Both the position numbers and the translations under genes were made by a program. From Tepidaquicella sp964564635 (GTDB lineage: Bacteria > Bacteroidota > Ignavibacteria > Tepidaquicellales > Tepidaquicellaceae), in contig CAZMAR010000001.1 in NCBI GenBank assembly GCA_964564635.1, positions 434,001-498,000 on the forward strand: a DNA stretch of 64,000 bases, in the 5' to 3' direction. Below are positions 8,573-16,469 of the stretch, piece after piece. The notes below the pieces were generated by a model that ran no database searches, was not told the origin of the DNA, and saw nothing but the letters and a program-made list of their open reading frames with translations. Within the stretch, counting starts at the first letter, position 1, and each line of letters opens with the position of its first letter.

Positions 8573-10849
8573 GTTTCAATCCACGCACGCACGCCGCGTG
8601 CGACTAAAGCAACTGCAACTTTTGCTGTAGGGATCGAGTTTCAATCCACGCACGCACGCCGCGTGCGACATCCAATCGTAATTTCTTATCTGGAGCAAGG
8701 ACCGTTTCAATCCACGCACGCACGCCGCGTGCGACATTCTTGTCTCAACTCGTTTTTTGTTATTGCTCCAGTTTCAATCCACGCACGCACGCGGCGTGCG
8801 ACTAATAATCATCATAATTACTATCTATCTCTAATCTGTTTCAATCCACGCACGCACGCGGCGTGCGACGAGACGAAAAATATTTTAACATCACTGATTA
8901 CAGAGTTTCAATCCACGCACGCACGCGGCGTGCGACGTCCAAATCCATAAGCATAGTTATCACATAGATGTTTCAATCCACGCACGCACGCGGCGTGCGA
9001 CATACCACTGGTTTCTTCGTTAGCATTATAATATCTTGTTTCAATCCACGCACGCACGCGGCGTGCGACTTTTTAAAAATTTGAAAAGCATGCCAGGCGT
9101 ATGTTTCAATCCACGCACGCACGCGGCGTGCGACGTCCCTTTGGAGCAGTTAAATTATTAAAAGATTGGTTTCAATCCACGCACGCACGCGGCGTGCGAC
9201 GCGGTAATAATGGTAATAAGACAATCTCTTTAGTGTTTCAATCCACGCACGCACGCGGCGTGCGACTGTCCATATTTATATCACCTTCCATTGTACCACC
9301 TGTTTCAATCCACGCACGCACGCGGCGTGCGACACACCCTCCACTGCTTTGCTGACCTCACAAAATTGTTTCAATCCACGCACGCACGCGGCGTGCGACA
9401 AAACCGATAGTTAATCTCCCGAAATCAGACTTGTTTCAATCCACGCACGCACGCGGCGTGCGACAGTGTCTTTTATGCTATCTCAAACGGCATAGGTGTT
9501 TCAATCCACGCACGCACGCGGCGTGCGACAGTGTCTTTTATGCTATCTCAAACGGCATAGGTGTTTCAATCCACGCACGCACGCGGCGTGCGACATATAA
9601 ATTTACTGATAAAGATAGTTTAGTTTTGGTTTCAATCCACGCACGCACGCGGCGTGCGACAAATTTTTTTGAAAAAAAAGCATGCCAGGTGTATGTTTCA
9701 ATCCACGCACGCACGCGGCGTGCGACTAGGTTTAAAATCACTGGGAATAAAATTAATTTTGTTTCAATCCACGCACGCACGCGGCGTGCGACGTTATTTT
9801 CAGTTGAGCGAGAAGAATTTACAAAAGTTTCAATCCACGCACGCACGCGGCGTGCGACTTCATTTCTTTTTATATTTATAATTGTATTTCTTGTTTCAAT
9901 CCACGCACGCACGCGGCGTGCGACAGAAGATTACGATTGTCCATACCAAGATGCCTGGTTTCAATCCACGCACGCACGCGGCGTGCGACATAAATCACTT
10001 GCTGATAGCGATGAAAAGTTGATAGTTTCAATCCACGCACGCACGCGGCGTGCGACTTAAATTCTCAGTACAAGTTTAGAGTTTTGCAAGGTTTCAATCC
10101 ACGCACGCACGCGGCGTGCGACCAAGTGTCTTTTATGCTATCTCAAACGGTATAAGCGGTTTCAATCCACGCACGCACGCGGCGTGCGACATATTTGGTT
10201 GTGGCAACGATACAAATCATTTCAGTTTCAATCCACGCACGCACGCGGCGTGCGACTTTTGAAATTGAAAATACTGTAAAATCATCTTTAGTTTCAATCC
10301 ACGCACGCACGCGGCGTGCGACTATCATTTATACAGGTAATAGTCATAATTATATCGTTTCAATCCACGCACGCACGCGGCGTGCGACTTAAGTGATTAC
10401 AAAAAATATGAGCAATATAGTGTTTCAATCCACGCACGCACGCGGCGTGCGACAATTGCTGGATTAGAGATATCTAATATAACAAATGTTTCAATCCACG
10501 CACGCACGCGGCGTGCGACCATATATCCATCATTCAATTTTATGTTTACTTTATGTTTCAATCCACGCACGCACGCGGCGTGCGACAATCATTCCACCAT
10601 TTCATTTCATCTTCTACATTGTTTCAATCCACGCACGCACGCGGCGTGCGACATTGTAAACTTCAGAATTAATATCCTGCTGTAATGTTTCAATCCACGC
10701 ACGCACGCGGCGTGCGACAAAGCAAGTTATTATACATATCCTTATCATAACAGTTTCAATCCACGCACGCACGCGGCGTGCGACAGGGCATATACACAGG
10801 CATTCATATTTTAAAGGGTTTCAATCCACGCACGCACGCGGCGTGCGAC
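8573..10849 (-). CRISPR. Type I-C CRISPR array, 35 repeats of 32 bp and 34 spacers
   Basis: Repeats start at 8573, 8638, 8704, 8771 and so on to 10818. On the plus strand each begins GTTTCAATCCACGCAC and ends with GTGCGAC; spacers are 33-36 bp. Read on the minus strand the repeat ends in ATTGAAAC, the usual type I-C 5' handle, so transcription runs right to left, away from cas2. A CGCAC/GTGCG stem with a 5-nt loop is present. The three repeats furthest from the leader (8573, 8638, 8704) carry a one-base loop change. Spacers 9465-9497 and 9530-9562 are identical, and 10123-10158 is a close relative. Spacers 9070-9102 and 9661-9694 are also related. Confidence 0.98.
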
Positions 10850-11012
10850 ACTTATTAAATTAAATACTTTATTTTTATACACTTATTACAATAAAATCGC
10901 TAACATACATAGAACTTAAACAAAAATTTTTGTAAAAATCATACTTTTTAAAAAAACACAACACTTTTTAAAAGCTAAACATACTGGATTATGATGTATA
11001 CTTAGGTTAGAG
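10850..11012 (-). promoter_or_regulatory. CRISPR leader
   Basis: This 163-bp strongly AT-rich stretch lies between cas2 and the leader-proximal repeat, on the side predicted by repeat orientation and by the degenerate repeats at the other end. It holds a perfect 14-bp palindrome, ACAAAAATTTTTGT (10920-10933), and two copies of ACTTTTTAAAA about 24 bp apart. These are candidate sites for an architectural protein or integration factor. It should contain the array promoter, which I cannot place exactly. Confidence 0.75.
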
Positions 11013-11303
11013 TTATAATATAATTGTTTCATCTAAATTAAAGTTTCTTTTAACTCCATAAGATTCCAATCTCTTTTGCCAATTTGAACCCAAATGGTAG
11101 AACCTTAAATTATCTTGCTTAGGGTTATAAATAGATAACAATTTATTCCTTAATATTTCCCATTGCCATGGCTCAAGTATACATTCAAAAACCGAATATT
11201 GAACTCTCACTCCATAATTTAAGCACAAATCAGCAACTTTTTTTAATCTTCGCTGGTCCTCAGGCTTTTTTGTTGATATATCATAGCTTACAACAACCAT
11301 CAT
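11013..11303 (-). CDS. cas2: CRISPR-associated endonuclease Cas2
   Basis: 96 aa. The N-terminus MMVVVSYDIS is the Cas2 beta-1 strand with the conserved aspartate, followed by the RLKKVADLCLNYGVRVQYS region typical of the family. Two adjacent ATG codons are possible starts. It dimerises and bridges Cas1 dimers in spacer integration. It is the last cas gene, 27 bp downstream of cas1, and abuts the leader. Confidence 0.95.
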   Translation of the reverse strand: MMVVVSYDISTKKPEDQRRLKKVADLCLNYGVRVQYSVFECILEPWQWEILRNKLLSIYNPKQDNLRFYHLGSNWQKRLESYGVKRNFNLDETIIL

Positions 11304-11330
11304 TTTTTTAAAAACAAATTAGTTAGTTAA

Positions 11331-12359
11331 TTATTTTAAATAAAAAGGTGGATAATATTCCATTTCTCCTCTAATATATCGAGCTAGCAATTGTGCCTGT
11401 ACATGTGGAATTAACCCGATAGTCATTCTCTCCTTTAAAAAAGGATGAATAATCTCTTCATTTTTTTTCTTTTGATAAGCATTGAGAACCTCTTTTCTTG
11501 CTTTGTCTGAAATCCTGACCTCTCCAGACTCTTTTAAATCAAAATCATTTATTGAAATTTGTCTCAGGTTAATAAGATTGAGCATTACTCTATCTGCTAA
11601 ATAAGCTCTTAATTCCTCCATAATATCAAGAGCAAGACTGGGTCTACCTGGTCTTATTTTATGTAAAAAACCGACTTGTGGATCAAGTCCCACTGTCTCG
11701 ACAGCTGATCTTACATCATTAGCTAATATAGCATATAAGAAAGAAAGAACTGCATTTGCTGGGTCAAGCGGTGGTCTTTTAGTTCTTTTAATAAAATTAA
11801 AACTATCTTTTTGAGCAGTTATTAAGTTGGATAACTCACTAAAATATAAATTTGCACATTCACCTTCATAACCAATTAACTCATTATAAGTAGAACAATT
11901 TTGAATATCAATTAATCTATTCAATATTATTTCGGCAGCTTTACTCAAGGAAATCGGTGATAAATCAGGATGATTTCTTTGATGCCTGAGCAATAAATGA
12001 CGGTAATTTGCCACTTTTGCAGCGACAATTAGTTTTGCAATTTTTAACGATTCAGCTTCTAAATCAGCAATTTTATATTGAGATTTTCTAAGCAGTACAT
12101 TACCCTTTTGTTTACCGTATACTCTTGCAAGAAACTCTCCTGTTTCAGTCAAAAAACTTATACCGATATTATTTTCAGCACAAAATGCCATAAGTTGTGG
12201 TGTTAGAGGTTTAAATCCGAAACAGACAATATTCTCGATACTAAAAACGGGAGCTTGAAATACTTTTTTATTATCAATTTCCACTACAATAGTTTCATTT
12301 TCCTTTCTTATATAAGCATCAGCAGATGTTATATATATTGAGTTTAAATGTTTTTTCAT
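11331..12359 (-). CDS. cas1: CRISPR-associated integrase Cas1 (type I-C)
   Basis: 342 aa, normal length. The metal-binding catalytic residues are visible: E165 in GYEGECA, H233 in GFLHKIRPG, and the acidic D245/E248 in LALDIMEELR. The alpha-helical C-terminal domain follows the N-terminal beta domain. Cas1 catalyses integration of prespacers at the leader-repeat junction together with Cas2. The start overlaps the cas4 stop by 4 bp (ATGA), so translation is probably coupled. Confidence 0.97.
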   Translation of the reverse strand: MKKHLNSIYITSADAYIRKENETIVVEIDNKKVFQAPVFSIENIVCFGFKPLTPQLMAFCAENNIGISFLTETGEFLARVYGKQKGNVLLRKSQYKIADLEAESLKIAKLIVAAKVANYRHLLLRHQRNHPDLSPISLSKAAEIILNRLIDIQNCSTYNELIGYEGECANLYFSELSNLITAQKDSFNFIKRTKRPPLDPANAVLSFLYAILANDVRSAVETVGLDPQVGFLHKIRPGRPSLALDIMEELRAYLADRVMLNLINLRQISINDFDLKESGEVRISDKARKEVLNAYQKKKNEEIIHPFLKERMTIGLIPHVQAQLLARYIRGEMEYYPPFYLK

Positions 12360-12979
12360 TCTTTGTATAAATTATTTATATATAAACGTAAATTTTTTTT
12401 ATTCATTGCTTTTGGCTGACAAATCTTTTGAATTGAACAATTATGACATTTAGAGGAATATTCAATAACAGGAACTTTATTACCATCAATAAGATTTCTT
12501 ACTGAATTGATAATATAACAGGTTTCATTTCTTAAAGTGTTATTTATCTCAACTGTGTATCTTCTTTTAATTTTTCCATAAAAAAAATCCGCTTTAGTAA
12601 TATTAGTACTTAACATTTCTTCAAGACAAAGGACCTGAGCACAAAGTTGAACTTTATCACTTATATCATCTTTTGGCTTTCCAGCTTTAAATTCAACAGG
12701 TCTAACACTTAGTATATTTTTAACTTTAGAAAATTCTACAACATCACATTTACCAACTAATCCATATTTAAAAGAATGTATTCTTAAGCCCCGAACTATC
12801 TTTTTATCACTTCTGGATTCAAATGAATCTGAATGTACTTTATTATGCAAGATATTCCCTCTTATAGTAAATAAATTTTCTTGCCATATTTCATCAACAT
12901 GAATAAGACCACATTGACGTGGACAATATATATAATGCTGTAACGCGCTAATTAAGATAAAATCATCTTCACTATACAT
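12356..12979 (-). CDS. cas4: CRISPR-associated exonuclease Cas4
   Basis: 207 aa. The first iron-sulphur cysteine lies in YCPRQCG (about residue 19). The RecB-type nuclease motifs follow: D79 in GKCDVVE, E96 and K98 in VEFKAGK, and Q111. The C-terminal cysteines are CHNCSIQKIC. In type I-C systems Cas4 works with Cas1-Cas2 to cut prespacers next to the PAM and set their orientation. All catalytic and cluster residues are present. It lies 14 bp downstream of cas7 and overlaps cas1. Confidence 0.95.
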   Translation of the reverse strand: MYSEDDFILISALQHYIYCPRQCGLIHVDEIWQENLFTIRGNILHNKVHSDSFESRSDKKIVRGLRIHSFKYGLVGKCDVVEFSKVKNILSVRPVEFKAGKPKDDISDKVQLCAQVLCLEEMLSTNITKADFFYGKIKRRYTVEINNTLRNETCYIINSVRNLIDGNKVPVIEYSSKCHNCSIQKICQPKAMNKKNLRLYINNLYKE

Positions 12980-12993
12980 AAAGAAGAAAAAAT

Positions 12994-13839
12994 TTACAGT
13001 TCAATGAATTTGAAAATCTCCAGGAATGTATTCCCATCTAGATATATTTCGTAATCTGAATAATTTCGAGCAGGACCTTCGCATAATTTTTTATGAGAAA
13101 CTCTTTTAAATAATTCATGTGCGGATTGATTTCCCAAAGCGGTTTTGTGCTTGAAAACAATTAATTTTCTTGTATTCATTTCACCACGAGCTGCAGATCT
13201 GTCATGTTCGAACAAATTTTGCATTGCTTCTAAAAATAGATTTAAATCTTCTTCATTAAACCCAGTTTGATTTGCAAGATGAGCAGAAATAAAACCATGG
13301 CAACGGTATAAGCCATAAGGGACTGTGTATTTGCGCCCCATTTCTGAACCACCTGTTTCTGATCTTTCTTCTGTTGTTTTTGCAACCCGAGTAATACTAT
13401 GTTCAAGTGCAACTATTGGATCAACAGAACGGGCAAAAGTAAGTTGAATTGGTCCACGAACTTGACCTGCATTCTTGCCAGTCGACATAACAGCACCGAA
13501 TGTTCTAATATCATAGTAGTTTTTACACATCCACATTCTTGCAGCTTCTATCTTGTCACCTTTTTCTTTTTTATTCACTTCTTCATCATCATATGCTTTA
13601 TCTATCAAGTTGTTTAGGACTGCTTTTTCTTTAATGAAAATATCATATGGTGATTTTTCCTTCTTTGTTATCAAGATATAATTCCTAACTTTTCTTTTAA
13701 TGCAAACATCAGTGACTAATCCGTATCCTGTTTCAGCATCAATTCTTGGTAAGTTACCGGCATCTGGATCACCATTTGGATTCCCGTCTTTTACATCAAA
13801 GTAAAAAACAAAGTCATAACGATTTTTAATTGGTTCCAT
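12994..13839 (-). CDS. cas7: Cas7c (Csd2), Cascade backbone subunit
   Basis: 281 aa. It begins NRYDFVFYFDVKDGNPNGDPDAGNLPR (shown by its start at residues 5-31), with the DGNPNGDPD signature of type I-C Csd2. RGPIQLTFARSVDP and the EMGRKYTVPYGLY stretch follow. Several copies coat the crRNA spacer in the interference complex. A clear ribosome site, AAAGGAG, lies 7-8 nt upstream of the ATG. Confidence 0.95.
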   Translation of the reverse strand: MEPIKNRYDFVFYFDVKDGNPNGDPDAGNLPRIDAETGYGLVTDVCIKRKVRNYILITKKEKSPYDIFIKEKAVLNNLIDKAYDDEEVNKKEKGDKIEAARMWMCKNYYDIRTFGAVMSTGKNAGQVRGPIQLTFARSVDPIVALEHSITRVAKTTEERSETGGSEMGRKYTVPYGLYRCHGFISAHLANQTGFNEEDLNLFLEAMQNLFEHDRSAARGEMNTRKLIVFKHKTALGNQSAHELFKRVSHKKLCEGPARNYSDYEIYLDGNTFLEIFKFIEL

Positions 13840-13874
13840 TTTAATTCTCCTTTTAAATTTAGTTAATAATTTAT

Positions 13875-14240
13875 TTAAATTTCTTTATTTTCAGGTTTCT
13901 TTGTGAAAAAATCTTGTCTTTGATGATAATATCCAATTGCAAAGTTAGCTTGTTCATCGAGCGAAAGATTTGTTGGAAATGAATTTATTTCTGAAATAAT
14001 TTCACCAATTAGTTTTTCAAAATAGATTTTCCTACCTTCACTAAGCTTTTTTAGATGAGAATTTTTGAGAGAAAGTAATCTTGGAAAAACAGTTATGGGA
14101 CTGCTTGAAGCAGCGCCATAATAACGATCACGAATTGTTGCATTTATTCCCGGATTTGCTTCCTCCTGGATTTTTTCAAGAGTTGCAAAAAGGCGACCTG
14201 TTCGATATGCAACATTTGTGTTTTTGGGATCAAGTGACAT
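13875..14240 (-). CDS. cas11c: Predicted Cas11c small subunit, internal translation product of cas8c
   Basis: 121 aa, in frame with cas8c, starting MSLDPKNTNVAYRTGRL and sharing its C-terminus. What is seen is an internal ATG (14240-14238) preceded at 6 nt by a full AAGGAG, in the middle of a coding sequence. What is known is that type I-C systems produce a Cas11c of about this size by internal initiation in cas8c. The size, helical character and position match. Expression is inferred, not shown. Confidence 0.75.
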   Translation of the reverse strand: MSLDPKNTNVAYRTGRLFATLEKIQEEANPGINATIRDRYYGAASSSPITVFPRLLSLKNSHLKKLSEGRKIYFEKLIGEIISEINSFPTNLSLDEQANFAIGYYHQRQDFFTKKPENKEI

Positions 14241-15602
14241 AGTAATCTCCTTATGATTTAGTTTTTGAATTCTGATTTTTCTATTTAAACAAGCTTTCAA
14301 AATTGCAGCACGAGCCCTATTAACATTTTGTTCTGCTCTAATTCTTCTGATACATTGTTGTAACATAGATTGAGGATAAGGTGTACCATCAATAATACTT
14401 TCAATGACTGCACTGGCTAAATTTGGTGGGACATTATCTATCTTGTAAGCTAGCGCAGTTGAAGATAAAATTTGAAAAAGGGAAAGGTATTTCTGATCTT
14501 TTGGTCCGCGAATAATATCAAAATCTTCAAAATGTTGTATAATATGCCTCCCAAAATCTTCGACGGATGGAGCTTTCCAAAAGCGGACAAATAATCTTGC
14601 TGCATTCGGTGCAAGACCCAATATATAAAAATGATTTGTTTTATCTGATGAAAATTGACCTGTTTGAATTGCTTCGAACAGCTTTTTGACTTTGACGATT
14701 CCAGCATCCGGGTCATCTCGTTCTACTTTTTGCATCACAATTACCCAAGGGAAAATTTCTTCTAAATTTATTTCTTTTGTACATTTTTCTGCCCAGAAAA
14801 CAATTGTTGAATCTGCGATAGTGATTTTGTTTTGGGAATCTTTACCTAATAAAATATTAAGCGCAGTTGTATAAGCGAAAGCGGCGCTCAAGCTAACTGG
14901 GGAATTATAATTTTGTATTTTACCATATGAGCAAAATGAAGGTAAATTAAAAGATACTAACGCACCACCTTGTGTATTACCACCACGAACACCTTTTATT
15001 GCTGGATGTAAGCGAGCTATTTTATTTCTTTGCCCTATTATTAAACATATTCCTTCTTTAGCATCTTTATCGTCAATTTTAATTTTATCTCTAATATCAT
15101 CACAAATACTGTTATGTTGCTCTTCATCAATTTTGAAAACGATAAAAGGATTCTCTTTAAGCATCTTATTCCACAATTCTTGATATCCGGAACTTTCTAT
15201 TTGTTGAACTGGATTGTTATCAAGGAACTTCAATAATAATTTTACAGATGGTAGAGATCCTAAATCAAGTTCATTTTTAATTCTTTCTTTAAATAAATTA
15301 AAACGCTCTTCAACATCATTTCTGTTTCTTGGGTTTGCACCCAAAGCATATTCTATATTATCCCAAAGTAAGTTAGCTGCTTTACCCACTGACCTCTTCA
15401 CAGCTTGTGGAACTAAGAACATTTTACTTCTTTTCTTTTTACCTTCACCTTCGCTGGTATCTTCAATCGCAACAAATTTTCCTTTTTTATCAATAAGGAT
15501 TCTATAAGGAATTTCTTTCCATTCCCAACCTTCTGGTGCAATGAAATTGGCTGTGTCAGAAGCTTTTCTTTTATAATAATCATATAATGCTTGTAAAATC
15601 AT
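13875..15602 (-). CDS. cas8c: Cas8c (Csd1), type I-C Cascade large subunit
   Basis: 575 aa, normal for Csd1. The N-terminal MILQALYDYYKRK and the central VSFNLPSFCSYG region are family features. The large subunit recognises the PAM and opens the target. The start overlaps the cas5c stop by 4 bp and is preceded by GAGGAGGTAAGG. The C-terminal about 120 residues correspond to the small subunit, and a second strong ribosome site with an ATG lies inside the gene at 14252-14238, so a separate Cas11c is expected from the same reading frame. Confidence 0.95.
   Translation of the reverse strand: MILQALYDYYKRKASDTANFIAPEGWEWKEIPYRILIDKKGKFVAIEDTSEGEGKKKRSKMFLVPQAVKRSVGKAANLLWDNIEYALGANPRNRNDVEERFNLFKERIKNELDLGSLPSVKLLLKFLDNNPVQQIESSGYQELWNKMLKENPFIVFKIDEEQHNSICDDIRDKIKIDDKDAKEGICLIIGQRNKIARLHPAIKGVRGGNTQGGALVSFNLPSFCSYGKIQNYNSPVSLSAAFAYTTALNILLGKDSQNKITIADSTIVFWAEKCTKEINLEEIFPWVIVMQKVERDDPDAGIVKVKKLFEAIQTGQFSSDKTNHFYILGLAPNAARLFVRFWKAPSVEDFGRHIIQHFEDFDIIRGPKDQKYLSLFQILSSTALAYKIDNVPPNLASAVIESIIDGTPYPQSMLQQCIRRIRAEQNVNRARAAILKACLNRKIRIQKLNHKEITMSLDPKNTNVAYRTGRLFATLEKIQEEANPGINATIRDRYYGAASSSPITVFPRLLSLKNSHLKKLSEGRKIYFEKLIGEIISEINSFPTNLSLDEQANFAIGYYHQRQDFFTKKPENKEI
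14238..14252 (-). promoter_or_regulatory. Internal Shine-Dalgarno and start codon for Cas11c
   Basis: AAGGAG occupies 14252-14247, followed by a 6-nt spacer and ATG at 14240-14238. It is as strong as the sites in front of cas7 and cas5c. In the cas8c frame it encodes part of NHKEITM, so nothing in the large subunit requires such a purine-rich run there. Confidence 0.8.
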
Positions 15603-16378
15603 TTCCTTACCTCCTCGCTTATAATTGGTGGAATATTGACAATACCATTTTCTATCTTTGCTTTAAAAAACATTGGTTTGGGGTCTTCTAAACTACTGAA
15701 GTCCATATCATAAAGCATAAAACCAAGATCTCTGGTTTCATTAATTGTTTTAGCTGGATTGGTTTCAAAATCTTTTATCAATTTAAAATCGCAACTAAAC
15801 TCCCGAGTACCCAGATAAGGTTGATTAAAACACTGACCTTTTAAAGCTCTCCTTTCGAAGATTGCAAGATATTTCCCGGGAGTTTCATCTTTTCGATATA
15901 AGTCAGCTTGATCTTGCCATGCTTTGAGCTCTTTGAGGTAAAATTCTTTTTCTTCTGGTTCAATTAAAAAATCAGGAATAGATTTGTAGTTGTAATTATT
16001 TCTTTCAGCAATAGGAATGTATTCAAGAATTGCGAAGAAGCGGTATTTAACATCTTTGAGAAAATATCCCGCTCGTTGCTGACGGTTCTTAAGCTTGCCT
16101 TCCTTATCAACATCATCAATGTAAATTACATTTCCAGAAGCGACTACACCAATTTCATTTTTTCTAACTGATGTCCATTTGATTGGATTGAGAATTTCAA
16201 TTTTAATTGGATGCCAACGAATTGCAGGCTTCCATAAGATTGATTCAAAGACAGCCCTAACTGCCGAAGGTGTAGGGACATCATAGCTAACTCTTTCAAC
16301 TTTTAATTCAGGTCTTGTAAAACATGCATAATCCCCCCATACTTCAAGGCAGAAAGGATTGTAGTTAAGATTCCCCAT
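15599..16378 (-). CDS. cas5c: Cas5c, pre-crRNA processing endonuclease
   Basis: 259 aa. The N-terminal LEVWGDYACFTRPELKVERV and YDVPTPSAVRAVFESILW are typical of the type I-C Cas5 (Cas5d). In I-C systems, which have no Cas6, this RAMP protein cleaves pre-crRNA at the base of the repeat hairpin and stays on the 5' handle. No cas6 is present here, which fits. An AAGGAGAT site precedes the ATG. It is separated by 91 bp from cas3 and overlaps cas8c. Confidence 0.95.
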   Translation of the reverse strand: MGNLNYNPFCLEVWGDYACFTRPELKVERVSYDVPTPSAVRAVFESILWKPAIRWHPIKIEILNPIKWTSVRKNEIGVVASGNVIYIDDVDKEGKLKNRQQRAGYFLKDVKYRFFAILEYIPIAERNNYNYKSIPDFLIEPEEKEFYLKELKAWQDQADLYRKDETPGKYLAIFERRALKGQCFNQPYLGTREFSCDFKLIKDFETNPAKTINETRDLGFMLYDMDFSSLEDPKPMFFKAKIENGIVNIPPIISEEVRK

Positions 16379-16469
16379 AGATTATTATCTCCTTTTTTAA
16401 TTTTAGAAATTTTTAAAATTAAATCTAATTAAAAAAATAAAAGTTCATCTAACTGTAAAGCATCATCTA

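Noticed and set aside
8663..10588. Long open frames on both strands across the CRISPR array
   Set aside because: They translate the 32-bp repeats (recurring STHARGVR or ARRVRAWIET) and have no independent support.
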